Shown here one piece after another: positions 19,230-27,770 of a stretch of DNA of 51,621 bases. A model generated the notes under the pieces. That model was not told the DNA's origin. It searched no databases and was given only the letters and a program-made list of their open reading frames with translations. The stretch covers positions 1 through 51,621 of the forward strand of contig CABXRK010000008.1 in the NCBI GenBank assembly GCA_902514625.1. Reading direction: 5' to 3'. Position numbers and translations under genes: made by a program. How positions within the stretch are numbered: the stretch's first letter is position 1; every line of letters begins with the position of its first letter. Origin of the DNA: an uncultured Bacteroidota bacterium. GTDB taxonomy: Bacteria > Bacteroidota > Bacteroidia > Flavobacteriales > Flavobacteriaceae.

Positions 19230-19628
19230 TTATAAAAATTTTGCTTGCCATTCTTTTTTAGGAGTTTTACAAGTATCGTATTTTCCAAACCAATTGTATC
19301 TATTTTTAGCAATTATATCATAGAAAAAATCTCTAATAATTCCCGGAAATAATTTAATCAAATTTTTAAGAATTGAATATTTTGAGAGTTTTTCTAGTAA
19401 ATATATAATTGCCTCACTTTTTTGAATAATATCCCCCTTGTGAGTCAAAATAGAAATTGCCTCTTTTTTTTCTACTATTGGAAAGCTTTTTTTTGCGAAG
19501 TTACTTTTATAATGAGAAAAATAAAATTCATTTTTTTTGTCATTTTTAATAATCCACAAAATTGAATTATCACATAATGCGCAATATGCATCATAGAAGA
19601 CAATAACTTTTTTTTTTGTAGATTTCAT
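19230..19628 (-). CDS. DCC1-like (DUF393) thiol-disulfide oxidoreductase
   Basis: Small thioredoxin-fold-like protein of 132 residues with the defining D-x-x-C-x-x-C motif at the N-terminus: VIVFYDAYCALCDNSILW, with D13, C16 and C19. Later landmarks are the KSEAIIYLLEKL segment and the basic YDIIAKNRYNWFGK block near residue 100-117. It starts 15 bases after the stop of the Cys-rich 117-residue gene, so it is probably the last gene of the iron-type operon reading from 26405. Its redox partner is unknown. Confidence 0.88.
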   Translation of the reverse strand: MKSTKKKVIVFYDAYCALCDNSILWIIKNDKKNEFYFSHYKSNFAKKSFPIVEKKEAISILTHKGDIIQKSEAIIYLLEKLSKYSILKNLIKLFPGIIRDFFYDIIAKNRYNWFGKYDTCKTPKKEWQAKFL

Positions 19629-19643
19629 TGAATATTATTTTAT

Positions 19644-19997
19644 TTAGTTTTTTGAAAATTCTTCAGAGATTTGATTAAATTTAAGAAATATATTTTTTTT
19701 ATTTTCTTTAGGAAAAAATAATGTTTTCATATTTTCAAATTCACTTTTATTAAATAACAATAGTAAATTTCCTTGATTTGTTGGAATAGGAATTTTTCTG
19801 CAATTTTCTGTACAATTACATTTTTTTTCCCATTCTGAAATCGAAATTTTTGAAAGATAGTTTTTAAATCCTTGTAGTTCTCTTTTTGAGAATTCAAATA
19901 ACAAATTGTTATAGCTAAATGTATATAATCCACATTCACATAATATTAAAGAGCCTTCTTTTATTTGAGAAATGATTTTTGTATTGTTATAGCACAT
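19644..19997 (-). CDS. Cys-rich small protein, DUF6686-like
   Basis: Cytoplasmic-looking 117-residue protein without signal peptide. Cysteines fall in two short clusters, C20-E-C22 and C60-N-C62-x3-C66, plus C2, suggesting a bound metal ion. I think it belongs to the Bacteroidota family DUF6686, from memory of the pattern; this is not certain. It starts 19 bases downstream of the FecA-like receptor stop and 15 bases upstream of the DCC gene, so it is probably expressed with iron-uptake genes. One guess is iron or copper sensing or storage; no function is established. Confidence 0.7.
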   Translation of the reverse strand: MCYNNTKIISQIKEGSLILCECGLYTFSYNNLLFEFSKRELQGFKNYLSKISISEWEKKCNCTENCRKIPIPTNQGNLLLLFNKSEFENMKTLFFPKENKKNIFLKFNQISEEFSKN

Positions 19998-20016
19998 TAT
20001 TTTTAGATTTATAAAG

Positions 20017-22434
20017 TTATATTTTAATTTGAATTGTTAAATAAGATGTTCTTGGCGAGGATGGAATTATCCCAGGTCCAGGATAACCAGTAGCTCTTCT
20101 ATTGAAATAAGTTTCGTTAAAAAGATTGTTAACGCCTATTTCAAATTTCATTTTTTTTGTATTGTATGAAGTAGATATATCGGAAACTTTATATGCTGGA
20201 ATTTCTCCAATAACACCACTTAGATTACCTTCAATTGCATTTGATGAGTCCGTAAATTGATTTGACAGATAAGTATATTGAAAACTTAACATTAAATTAT
20301 TATAACCAAATCTAATACCTGTTTTAAAATTATTCTTTGGAATAAATTCTACTCTTTTTCCTTTAACTCCAGGGATTTCAGATTTTACATATTGAGAATC
20401 TATAAAGGAGGAGTTAATGAAAAAATTTAAAATGAAAGAATTTTCTAGAGAAAGAATTCTTTTTAAATTAAAATCTATTAAGGATTCTATTCCATAGATT
20501 GCTGCATCACCAACGTTACCTCTTTCACTTTTAACATTACCATATTTTGTAGCCTTTTGAACAAAGCCTATTCTGTTTTTATAGTTAAGGTTAAATAAAC
20601 TCAAATCATACGAGATAAAGGTTTTAAATTTTCCTCTCATGCCTAGATCAATAGTATTTCCATTTTCATCGGTAATATTTGGATTTATTGAGTAAGAAGG
20701 ATTTAAAATGCTTATATCTGAAAAGGTAACCGATCTATAATTTTCAGAAAGATTAGCATATAATTCAACAAAATTTGATGGCTTATAACTTATGCCTACC
20801 CCAAAAAGAATAAAAGATCTTTTTCTTATTTCAGAATTATCAATAGTCTGATTTAGAATAACATTCCCAGCGGCATCTTGATTTATTTTTTTATAATATC
20901 CATCGCTTTCTGTTTTTATTTTTTCAATTCTAAAACCTGGAGTTAAAGAAAATGTTTTGCTTAAATAAAAAATATTTTCAGCAAACAAAGAGGTATTAGC
21001 ATTTGGATATAAATAATTTGATTGGTTTGAGTAATTTGGAAAATTTGAATATTTAAAGTTAAAATCTGCATCTGATTCATTTGATCCAGGCCCTTGCTCA
21101 CTTTTATTTCTAGAATTATATAATTTAGCTCCTATTAATAAGATTGATTTTTTATTTAAAAAAAGATAATTTTTTAAAAATCTAGTTTCTAAACCATAAT
21201 TATTAAATTTTCCTGAAATCAAATCTCTTTCAGTTAATGGATCAATTTGATCTACTCTATTTGATCTAAATCCAATTGAATTCCTTTGAGCCTTTAATCC
21301 GAAGAAATTAATGCTAAATTTAGATTTTTCAGTGACATCAGACTCAAATTTCAGATTATAAATAAACCAATCTAGTCCAAACCAATTTCTAGATCGATTA
21401 CTTTGATATGGATTTTCTCTAAACATTTTGTCTGATAATCCACCTCCTTGTTGAGCTAAATAATTTAAATAAGTTAAATCAAGTTTAAGGATTGATTGAT
21501 TATTAAGTTTATAATTAAAATTTATAAATGTGTTATTAGATTTAAAGTTTGAATTTAATCTATAGCCATCTCCTTTTTTATAGTTTAAAAAAATCAGGTA
21601 ACTAAATTTGTCTTTTGTTCCGCTTAAACTTGTGTAGTTAGTATAAAGATTATAACTGCCAATAGTATTTCTTGAAATGATTTCAAATTCTTTTTCAGAT
21701 ACAGGGGATTTGATAATGAAATTTAGTAATCCTCCAAATTGTGTGCCATATTGTAAAGATGCAGCACCTCTAATTATTTGAATTTCTCTTAAACTTTCAG
21801 CAGGAGGTGTGTAATAACTTTCAGGGTATCCTAATAAGTCAGCACTTATATCATAACCATTTTGACGAGTATTAAAATTTGAAGTTCTATTTGGATCTAA
21901 TCCTCTTCCTCCAATATTTAATTGAAGACCAGCATCATCATTTTCAAAAATATTTAAACCCGCAATTTGATTAAAAATTTGTCTTGAATTATTTGATGCT
22001 AAATTTGATACAGATTGATCAACTAAAATTACTTCAGATTTTCTGCCAGCATTTATTGTTATTCCTTCAATGTCTTTAAGTCTTTTTAACTGAAATGCCT
22101 TTAATTGGTTAGCTTTTATAATCACTTCTGTAAGATTATTAACTGCGTTATTTAAAACAATAGTTAATAGAGAATTTTTCTTAATTTCAATTTCTTTTTC
22201 AATAAAGTTTCCGTTTTTAGATATAAATATCAGATTCATTTTATTTTTTGAAGTTGAAAACTTAAAAACGCCTTTATCGTTTGAAGTTGTTATTAATCCA
22301 TTTTCATTATCATAAATTTCAACATCTGGCGCGATTAATCCATCAGGAAAATTAATTGTGCCCTCAACAATATTTTGAGCAAAAATTAAATAACTGTTTA
22401 ATATAAAAATTTTAAAAACCTTTGATTTCATCAT
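20017..22434 (-). CDS. FecA-like TonB-dependent siderophore/iron receptor
   Basis: Outer-membrane receptor of 805 residues: export signal ~1-19, carboxypeptidase-regulatory-like domain ~21-95, plug ~130-245 (NIGGRGLDPNRTSNFNTRQNG, IQIIRGAASLQYGTQFGGLLNFI), and a long 22-strand-type barrel ending SYLTIQIKI. The RTSNFNTRQNGYDI plug loop and YGTQFGGLLN motif resemble FecA-type Fe(III)-dicitrate receptors. Its start lies inside the end of the HTTM gene (23-base overlap), so the two are translationally linked. The operon also encodes DUF4856 and imelysin lipoproteins, which are typical of iron loci. The exact ligand is unknown. Confidence 0.9.
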   Translation of the reverse strand: MMKSKVFKIFILNSYLIFAQNIVEGTINFPDGLIAPDVEIYDNENGLITTSNDKGVFKFSTSKNKMNLIFISKNGNFIEKEIEIKKNSLLTIVLNNAVNNLTEVIIKANQLKAFQLKRLKDIEGITINAGRKSEVILVDQSVSNLASNNSRQIFNQIAGLNIFENDDAGLQLNIGGRGLDPNRTSNFNTRQNGYDISADLLGYPESYYTPPAESLREIQIIRGAASLQYGTQFGGLLNFIIKSPVSEKEFEIISRNTIGSYNLYTNYTSLSGTKDKFSYLIFLNYKKGDGYRLNSNFKSNNTFINFNYKLNNQSILKLDLTYLNYLAQQGGGLSDKMFRENPYQSNRSRNWFGLDWFIYNLKFESDVTEKSKFSINFFGLKAQRNSIGFRSNRVDQIDPLTERDLISGKFNNYGLETRFLKNYLFLNKKSILLIGAKLYNSRNKSEQGPGSNESDADFNFKYSNFPNYSNQSNYLYPNANTSLFAENIFYLSKTFSLTPGFRIEKIKTESDGYYKKINQDAAGNVILNQTIDNSEIRKRSFILFGVGISYKPSNFVELYANLSENYRSVTFSDISILNPSYSINPNITDENGNTIDLGMRGKFKTFISYDLSLFNLNYKNRIGFVQKATKYGNVKSERGNVGDAAIYGIESLIDFNLKRILSLENSFILNFFINSSFIDSQYVKSEIPGVKGKRVEFIPKNNFKTGIRFGYNNLMLSFQYTYLSNQFTDSSNAIEGNLSGVIGEIPAYKVSDISTSYNTKKMKFEIGVNNLFNETYFNRRATGYPGPGIIPSSPRTSYLTIQIKI

Positions 22435-23794
22435 TTAGAGGTATGATCCATGAGTAATGCCTCAAAGATCTTTTTTCATTTAATAGGTTAACTTTAGGAT
22501 CAACAAATTGACGATTTCGTCTTCCATTAAGGGCGACATAACTATCAGCATAAATGGAAATATTTTTGTTCCCTAATTCCTTATAATGTTTGCCAAGAAA
22601 GTGAGCATATTCAATTATAAAATCAGGTTGAAAACTCATTTGTTTTTCTTGAAATGGAGTTAAAAATTCTTTGTTTTCTACGTAAAACGAATTACCGGTA
22701 TCAATATTTTTAACTTTAAATGTAGTGTATCCAATTTTTTCCATAAGCATAACCCTCCATGAAAAACGATAGCCTTCTTCATTCCAAAAAAGTTCGCCAG
22801 GATATAAAATATGTCTAAATGGCAAAAGTATTTGTAAAAGGAAAAAAACGGAAATTATTATATAAATTAAATTAGGAGTTTTATAACCATAGGGACCTTT
22901 TTTAGTAAGGATTTCTGTTTTTTTATTATAAAAAAAAGATTTAATTTTATTTATAACTCTACTTAAATAGGTTAAAATTTTGTTATGAAAATTTGATTCA
23001 AAAAATATTAATGCCCCTACGATCATTATGTAGGGGAACATTCCAATTGGGAAAAGAATTTTCGTGAAAGCATGAAAAAAAATCACTAATAAAAATCCAA
23101 TAAGTCTAGTTTTTTTATATAGAAGAAGAAAAGGGATAGATAAGTCATATATCATTCCACCCCAACTCATAAAATAGTGGAACCAATCTTTATGCATTAA
23201 GGACTCCCCAATTATTGGAATATCATATTTTAATGGCAACCATATTTTTAAAGGCATAGCTTTAAGCAGCCAATCTGAATTTATTTTTGCTAACCCAGCA
23301 AAAAAATATACTAAACCGATCAAAAGTTTTATTGAATCAATAGTCCATTTTGGTATTTTTGAATAGGAGATTTTTTTGTTATAGCTGTCTATTGAAAATT
23401 TAGCAGAAGCCGGCAAGAAGATCATTAAAAAACTTGAAATACTAATAAAGTAATAATGATTAAGATATGTGGTTTTATCCATTAATTCAATATAAGTAAA
23501 ACTTAAAAAGAAGGTTATTATAGCAATTTGATATTTATACCCAATAGCTATTAAAAGTGATGAAATAGCACATATAATAAAAATTAAATATGTTAATTGT
23601 CCAATTGGTTTAATCCATTCAAATCCATAATAGGAAAAATGAAAAATCGGATTTATATATAATTTCTCAATCCAACCATAAGACCAGAATCGTAAGATGC
23701 TTAAAAACATTAACAATCCATACGCTATTCTATAAACGGCTAAAGGACTTGATTCACAATCCTTTTTAAGATATGATTTTATTGATGAAACCAT
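22412..23794 (-). CDS. HTTM-domain membrane protein (gamma-carboxylase-like)
   Basis: Integral membrane protein of 460 residues. The N-terminal HTTM domain (about 15-290) has multiple spans and the family segment SPLAVYRIAYGLLMFLSILRFW at the start, with a conserved THxxxx-like block HAFTKILFPIGMFPYIM. A further span lies near 310-325, followed by a large exported C-terminal region (330-460) with EEGYRFSWRVMLMEK. It is related to vitamin-K-dependent gamma-glutamyl carboxylase, but a carboxylase reaction in bacteria is not established. It lies in one operon with imelysin upstream (49 bases) and the FecA-like receptor downstream (overlapping). Confidence 0.88.
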   Translation of the reverse strand: MVSSIKSYLKKDCESSPLAVYRIAYGLLMFLSILRFWSYGWIEKLYINPIFHFSYYGFEWIKPIGQLTYLIFIICAISSLLIAIGYKYQIAIITFFLSFTYIELMDKTTYLNHYYFISISSFLMIFLPASAKFSIDSYNKKISYSKIPKWTIDSIKLLIGLVYFFAGLAKINSDWLLKAMPLKIWLPLKYDIPIIGESLMHKDWFHYFMSWGGMIYDLSIPFLLLYKKTRLIGFLLVIFFHAFTKILFPIGMFPYIMIVGALIFFESNFHNKILTYLSRVINKIKSFFYNKKTEILTKKGPYGYKTPNLIYIIISVFFLLQILLPFRHILYPGELFWNEEGYRFSWRVMLMEKIGYTTFKVKNIDTGNSFYVENKEFLTPFQEKQMSFQPDFIIEYAHFLGKHYKELGNKNISIYADSYVALNGRRNRQFVDPKVNLLNEKRSLRHYSWIIPLNDEIKGF

Positions 23795-23843
23795 TAATAA
23801 TATTAAAATAAATTTCTAAATAAGAATAACTTATGCAATATAG

Positions 23844-25073
23844 TTAATCCCCATCAGCATCAAAATAGTCTACATTGATTCCTAATGATTGCAACATGTC
23901 GGTTTTTAACATAACAACGCCTTTTTGAATTTCGTCATAAGTTAAAAGCATTGAATTATTATCTGATTGAATTTGAGAAACAAAATTTTCATCAAGACTT
24001 TTAATTTTTTCTCTTGCGACTGCAAATTGATCAGTAATACTTTTACTTAAACTTGTTCCATTTTTTTCCGTGTTTAAAAAAACCAAATAGGAACTTAAAC
24101 TTCCGCCTATTTTTTCCCCATCAAATTCTTTTCCTGTAAAAAAATTCTCAATTGCTAATAAGGCCTCTAAGGCCAATTCTCTTGAAAATTTTTTACTATA
24201 GTAAGCTTCCACTCTATCGGGTAATTTTGAGCCAGAAAATACTCCAGCAGGAATACCAAACTTAGTTGCTCTAAAACCTTTTTCATAATAATAGATAAAG
24301 TCATTGGTGACTTTATTTATACTAGAAGTGGCTGTGTTTTCAGTTGAGGTTATAAAATTATCTCTGAAAGTATTCCAATCATCCACAACAGTATTTGTAT
24401 TAGATATCATTTCGTTAACTAGAGCTGTCAAATAATTAGAGTATTGTTTACTAGATTCAGAAAATTTTCCAAGGATTTGTTCATCAGAATCAGCTACTCC
24501 AAAAAGCATATAATCTAATGCTGGAAATCCTTGAGCATCATTTTCATTAGCATTTGTTAAATCATAGGATTCGGAACTAATATTTCTTTCAATTCGATCT
24601 ATATCACTAGGGTAAACATTCATTTTAGATTGGTAATAGGTCTCTTCAGCTTTACCAATGGTAATCATTTCTATATGTTGCCAGGATTTGTATGCAATAA
24701 GCCATTTATCTCTCACTAAAATGAGGTTATCATTGTCTGTTTTATTATTAAAAGTATTAATTGCTTCATTAAGTTTTGAGAGAGAACTTTTAAACTCATT
24801 ATAGGAGGGTATAATTATATTATCGGCCCAATTAACTAACATTCCAGATCTATCAAATGTTTCACTAGAATCAGTTGTATCACTTGCATCACTTGTATCA
24901 CTTGTATCACTTGTATCACTTGTATCACTTGTATCAGAATTGTCACTTGTATTAGAAGTATTGTTAGTATTTGTAGGGGTAGCATCAACCAGTTTTACAG
25001 TCGTATCAGAGCTACTTTCTTTAACACAAGAGAAAACAAAAATTATTAATATTGTTGAAAATAATTTTTTCAT
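23844..25073 (-). CDS. Imelysin-family lipoprotein with SDT-repeat linker
   Basis: Lipoprotein of 409 residues with lipobox ending C16 (FVFSC). A low-complexity Ser-Asp-Thr linker spans about 38-75, and the helical imelysin/IrpA domain runs about 78-405. The family GxHxxE site is replaced by G-F-P-A-L-D (GFPALDYMLFG, 182-192), so the metallopeptidase-like His and Glu are missing, as in some other Bacteroidota members as I recall. Imelysins are iron-regulated surface or periplasmic proteins; their chemistry is unsettled. It is the second gene of the operon after DUF4856, with a hairpin in the 90-base gap. Confidence 0.88.
   Translation of the reverse strand: MKKLFSTILIIFVFSCVKESSSDTTVKLVDATPTNTNNTSNTSDNSDTSDTSDTSDTSDTSDASDTTDSSETFDRSGMLVNWADNIIIPSYNEFKSSLSKLNEAINTFNNKTDNDNLILVRDKWLIAYKSWQHIEMITIGKAEETYYQSKMNVYPSDIDRIERNISSESYDLTNANENDAQGFPALDYMLFGVADSDEQILGKFSESSKQYSNYLTALVNEMISNTNTVVDDWNTFRDNFITSTENTATSSINKVTNDFIYYYEKGFRATKFGIPAGVFSGSKLPDRVEAYYSKKFSRELALEALLAIENFFTGKEFDGEKIGGSLSSYLVFLNTEKNGTSLSKSITDQFAVAREKIKSLDENFVSQIQSDNNSMLLTYDEIQKGVVMLKTDMLQSLGINVDYFDADGD
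24871..24951. repeat. 9-base in-frame tandem repeat in imelysin gene
   Basis: Nine consecutive 9-base units of type TCACTTGTA, of which five (24889-24933) are identical; the others differ by 1-4 bases. On the minus strand each unit encodes Ser-Asp-Thr, building the linker between the lipid anchor and the imelysin domain. Because 9 is a multiple of 3, slippage changes linker length without a frameshift. Confidence 0.9.
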
Positions 25074-25100
25074 TAATTTTTATTTGTTAAAACAACAAAA

Positions 25101-25124
25101 GCGATGGGAAAAAATCCCCATCGC
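25101..25124. terminator. Hairpin between DUF4856 and imelysin genes
   Basis: GCGATGGG (25101-25108) pairs with CCCATCGC (25117-25124), an 8-base-pair stem with four or more G-C pairs and an 8-base loop. Read on the minus strand it follows the DUF4856 stop by 39 bases and is followed by TTTTGTTG, a weak U-rich tail. It may be a partial terminator or an RNA-stabilising hairpin that sets the expression ratio between the first and later operon genes. Confidence 0.55.
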
Positions 25125-25163
25125 ATTTTGACTGCATAAATTAAACTCTAAATCATTTAGCTC

Positions 25164-26405
25164 TTAATTTGGGACTCCAGTTGCAGTTTCAATTTTTTGA
25201 GCAATAGCATCTAAAGTGGCTTCTGTATGATCCCAAAAACCATCACCAGCATCTAATTCTGCAAGTATCGCGTTTACTTCTGCGTTAGTCATATAAGGAG
25301 AGCCATCCTCTTTTTGAGTAAATTGAAGGCTTAAAATAAATCCATACCCTTCAGAAAGAGCATGAAAAGCATCTGCCCATTTACCTGCTGTTATTTTATC
25401 ACCTCCACTTCTCATATAGTAGGAAGCTTTATATGCAATAACTTTAGATAATTCTACTTTAATTATTTTAGCTTGCTCATCCCTTAAAGTATAATTTTTT
25501 GCAGTAATTGCAGCTCTACCCATAATGAATGCATCATATATTTTTTTTGCAATCCCAGGTTCATCGCTAGCTTCTATCTTTTTAAGATATTTATTAAGTA
25601 AAACATCTCCAGAGGCACCAAGTTGAGGATTTGTTTGATCATCTAACCCATATAAATAACCGAATCCTTCATCCCAATAGTGTTCCATTTTTGTAACATT
25701 ATTTTCAGCAGCACCAGGGGATTTATAACCAAAGACTCCACTATCATTATCAGCTTTTCCAGTATCAAGTTTAGTCTTAGAAAGATATCCATTTATTATT
25801 TGATCAGCAGCCATACCACCAATTAAACCTTTCATAAAGACTTGATTATATTCTTTACCTTGCTTATTTACATATACTGATCTAGGATCAGTTCCTGGGT
25901 CTGTATATTTTCCAGGAACTCCTTTTGATGCGTTATCATTCCATGCAGGAATTACATTGTCTACAAAATCGGTTATCCAACCGTCAAATTGTGGTTTAAC
26001 GGTAGCTGATCCGTATGCAGCAGTTTTGTTACCAACTTTTTTCCCAGTCCCATTTAAAGTAGCATCAGAAAAGCCTTCACCATTATTAAACATGTTAGTT
26101 ATTCCTTCTTTGGTTGAGGAATTACTATTCATAGCGGCTCCAAGAGCAGCTGCCATTTTAAGTCTTTTTGTCTGACCATCATAATAGACAGTTGAGATTC
26201 CTTTTCTGTTAAAATCATAATCAGGAGGAGGAATAGGAGTTGGAACATTAACTGTTACAGTAACTTCAGGTCCAGGTACAGTTTGCACAACTTGAACTTC
26301 TTTAACTATATAAGAAGCACCTGCAGCAGGTCCATCGTATTCATCTTTAGCACAAGATATTGTCAATAAAATTGACAATATTAATATTAAATTTATTTTT
26401 TTCAT
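25164..26405 (-). CDS. DUF4856-domain lipoprotein
   Basis: Lipoprotein of 413 residues with lipobox ending C18 (LLTISC). A proline/valine-rich linker (about 35-63, VTVTVNVPTPIPPPDYD) leads to the DUF4856 domain: FNRKGISTVYYDGQTKRLKMA, a Gly-rich middle (FNNGEGFSDATLNGTG), KMEHYWDEGFGYLYG, and the helical tail with ALSEGYGFILSLQF. DUF4856 proteins recur beside imelysins in Bacteroidota iron-uptake loci, but their function is undetermined. It is the first gene of the operon, preceded 9 bases upstream by a TTTAGA-type inverted repeat. Confidence 0.88.
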   Translation of the reverse strand: MKKINLILILSILLTISCAKDEYDGPAAGASYIVKEVQVVQTVPGPEVTVTVNVPTPIPPPDYDFNRKGISTVYYDGQTKRLKMAAALGAAMNSNSSTKEGITNMFNNGEGFSDATLNGTGKKVGNKTAAYGSATVKPQFDGWITDFVDNVIPAWNDNASKGVPGKYTDPGTDPRSVYVNKQGKEYNQVFMKGLIGGMAADQIINGYLSKTKLDTGKADNDSGVFGYKSPGAAENNVTKMEHYWDEGFGYLYGLDDQTNPQLGASGDVLLNKYLKKIEASDEPGIAKKIYDAFIMGRAAITAKNYTLRDEQAKIIKVELSKVIAYKASYYMRSGGDKITAGKWADAFHALSEGYGFILSLQFTQKEDGSPYMTNAEVNAILAELDAGDGFWDHTEATLDAIAQKIETATGVPN

Positions 26406-26414
26406 TGTTTTCTA

Positions 26415-26431
26415 TTTAGACTCATTATAAA
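26415..26431. promoter_or_regulatory. TTTAGA-N5-TATAAA inverted repeat, candidate iron-regulator site
   Basis: TTTAGA (26415-26420), 5 bases, TATAAA (26426-26431). It matches 11 of 12 arm positions of the perfect TTTAGA-N5-TCTAAA repeat before the ferric importer gene (33744-33760). Both lie 9-10 bases upstream of the first start codon of an iron-uptake operon read on the minus strand. It is a candidate Fur/DtxR-type site; the regulator is not in the window. Confidence 0.45.
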
Positions 26432-26551
26432 TAACATGCAAATAAAAAAAAGTATTTTTACATATACAAATTATTTTTAATAAATCTAAATAAGAATAAA
26501 AAGAAATAAGTATTTAATATTTAACAATTTTATAATTTTAAAAAAAAAATA

Positions 26552-27325
26552 ATGAGGTTTATAATTTTAATTTTCTATTTTCTCTTTTTTATAGGTTTTT
26601 CCCAAGACAAAAATATTGATTTACAATTAGGAATTGGAGCTAAAGTTCCTGAAGACGCAGAAGTTTTTTTTGACGGAACTTTTGCAATACTACATGAAAA
26701 ATGGACTTACTGGAGAGGTCCTCGATTGTCTGCGACATTGCCCATTAAATGGAAACTTGAAAAGGATCCAATAGATAAAGGAATGGTATTGAATACTTAT
26801 GATGCTAATGCAACAGGAGGAAAGTATGGCGCAGCAGATATAGTAACAAAAAAAAAGTTTAAAGATTTTAGATTACATATAGAGTTTTTCATAAAAAACA
26901 AAGGAGGGAATAGTGGAGTATATCTACAAAATAGATATGAAATTCAAATAAAGGACGGAGATTCTACTAAACATGGTATAGGAGCAATAATAAACGAAAA
27001 AGCTGCTCCATATATATATTATAATGGATTACGTAAGTGGAATTCATATGACATTAAATTTAGAGCTCCAAGATTTATTGATGGTAAGATTTCAGAAAGA
27101 CCTAGAGTGACAATTTATTTCAATGGGGAAAAAATTCATGAGAATGTAAGTATACAAAAAGTATGGGGAGGGGCTTTTTCTGGTTTAGATGGAGGTAATG
27201 AAAATGGATTTGGAATAACCCCAAAACTTGGAGGATTAAAATTACAATCTGAAGGGCATGAGGTATTATATAGAAACATATGGATTAAAGAACTTAATTT
27301 AGATTTAAGTAATGTTTCATTTTAA
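26552..27325 (+). CDS. Exported DUF1080 (3-keto-disaccharide hydrolase-type) protein
   Basis: Secreted protein of 257 residues with signal peptide about 1-17 (YFLFFIGFSQ). It has the concanavalin-like jelly-roll of DUF1080: KKFKDFRLHIEFFIKNKGGNSGVYLQNRYEIQIKDG, then GAIINEKAAPYIYYNGLRKWNSYDIKFRAPR and VTIYFNGEKIHENV, all typical. Some members hydrolyse 3-keto-glycosides; here that is only a family-level suggestion. It stands alone, divergent from the DUF4856 operon. Confidence 0.85.
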   Translation: MRFIILIFYFLFFIGFSQDKNIDLQLGIGAKVPEDAEVFFDGTFAILHEKWTYWRGPRLSATLPIKWKLEKDPIDKGMVLNTYDANATGGKYGAADIVTKKKFKDFRLHIEFFIKNKGGNSGVYLQNRYEIQIKDGDSTKHGIGAIINEKAAPYIYYNGLRKWNSYDIKFRAPRFIDGKISERPRVTIYFNGEKIHENVSIQKVWGGAFSGLDGGNENGFGITPKLGGLKLQSEGHEVLYRNIWIKELNLDLSNVSF

Positions 27326-27341
27326 AAAGTTCTTTAAAATT

Positions 27342-27692
27342 CTAAGATTTATTTTTTCTAGCTTTTATAAAACTTTTAATAAAAGCAATCATTGAAAGGA
27401 CACTAAATAAAATCATTATACTAAGTCTTATAATAGCAGAATTATCACCACGATTGATTGAACCATTTAGAGGCATAAATAAAGCAAATAAAACAATAAG
27501 CGTTAGTACAACAGCAATATGTGAAATGATTTTATTTTCTTTTTTAATACCGTTATAACATAGTAAAATTATGACTCCAAAAATTGCTGGAATAAAAGCT
27601 GTAATCGAAGGTGTTTCTGAAGAGAAATATCCCCATAAACTGATTAAAATTAAAAGTAAAGAATTTATAAGTGAAGTATTATGAGCATTCAT
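27342..27692 (-). CDS. Small four-span membrane protein
   Basis: Unrecognised 116-residue protein with about four hydrophobic spans (residues ~9-23, 28-46, 56-75, 84-106) and a basic C-terminus KSFIKARKNKS. The SETPSITAFIPAIFGVIILLC segment is reminiscent of small Bacteroidota/Planctomycetes membrane proteins, with no function known to me. It is on the minus strand, 78 bases after the sodium:solute symporter stop. Confidence 0.75.
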   Translation of the reverse strand: MNAHNTSLINSLLLILISLWGYFSSETPSITAFIPAIFGVIILLCYNGIKKENKIISHIAVVLTLIVLFALFMPLNGSINRGDNSAIIRLSIMILFSVLSMIAFIKSFIKARKNKS

Positions 27693-27746
27693 ATTTAATA
27701 TTTTGTTATTTATTTTAAATATACAAAAGAATTTTATAGTTAAAGC

Positions 27747-27766
27747 TTTTTCATATTATTGAAAAA
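27747..27766. terminator. Weak hairpin after symporter gene
   Basis: TTTTTCA (27747-27753) pairs with TGAAAAA (27760-27766) around a 6-base loop, only 5 bases past the end of the minus-strand symporter gene. The stem is AT-rich and its U-tail is poor, so it is at best a weak terminator. Confidence 0.3.
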
Positions 27767-27770
27767 ATAA

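Noticed and set aside
19727-19939. Alternative minus-strand frame of 70 codons overlapping the Cys-rich gene
   Set aside because: It lies wholly within the 117-residue gene in another frame and lacks any coherent domain.
23815-23829. TCTAAATAAGAATAA shared between the HTTM/imelysin gap and the DUF4856 upstream region (26485-26499)
   Set aside because: A 15-base identity in AT-rich sequence without symmetry or a consistent position relative to starts; noted only as a possible coincidence.
25148-25160. 13-base palindrome CTAAATCATTTAG after the DUF4856 stop region
   Set aside because: It does not fit the register of the TTTAGA repeats, has no nearby start and no U-tail; no role can be argued.
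25957-26175. Plus-strand open frame of 72 codons inside the DUF4856 gene
   Set aside because: It is fully inside a convincing lipoprotein gene on the other strand and its translation has no family pattern; the same holds for similar opposite-strand frames in fbpB, sdaA and the FGE-like gene.
26474-26490. Second TTTAGA-type site (TTTTTA-N5-TCTAAA) between DUF4856 and DUF1080 genes
   Set aside because: Only 10 of 12 arm positions match, in very AT-rich DNA; chance occurrence is too likely to call it.
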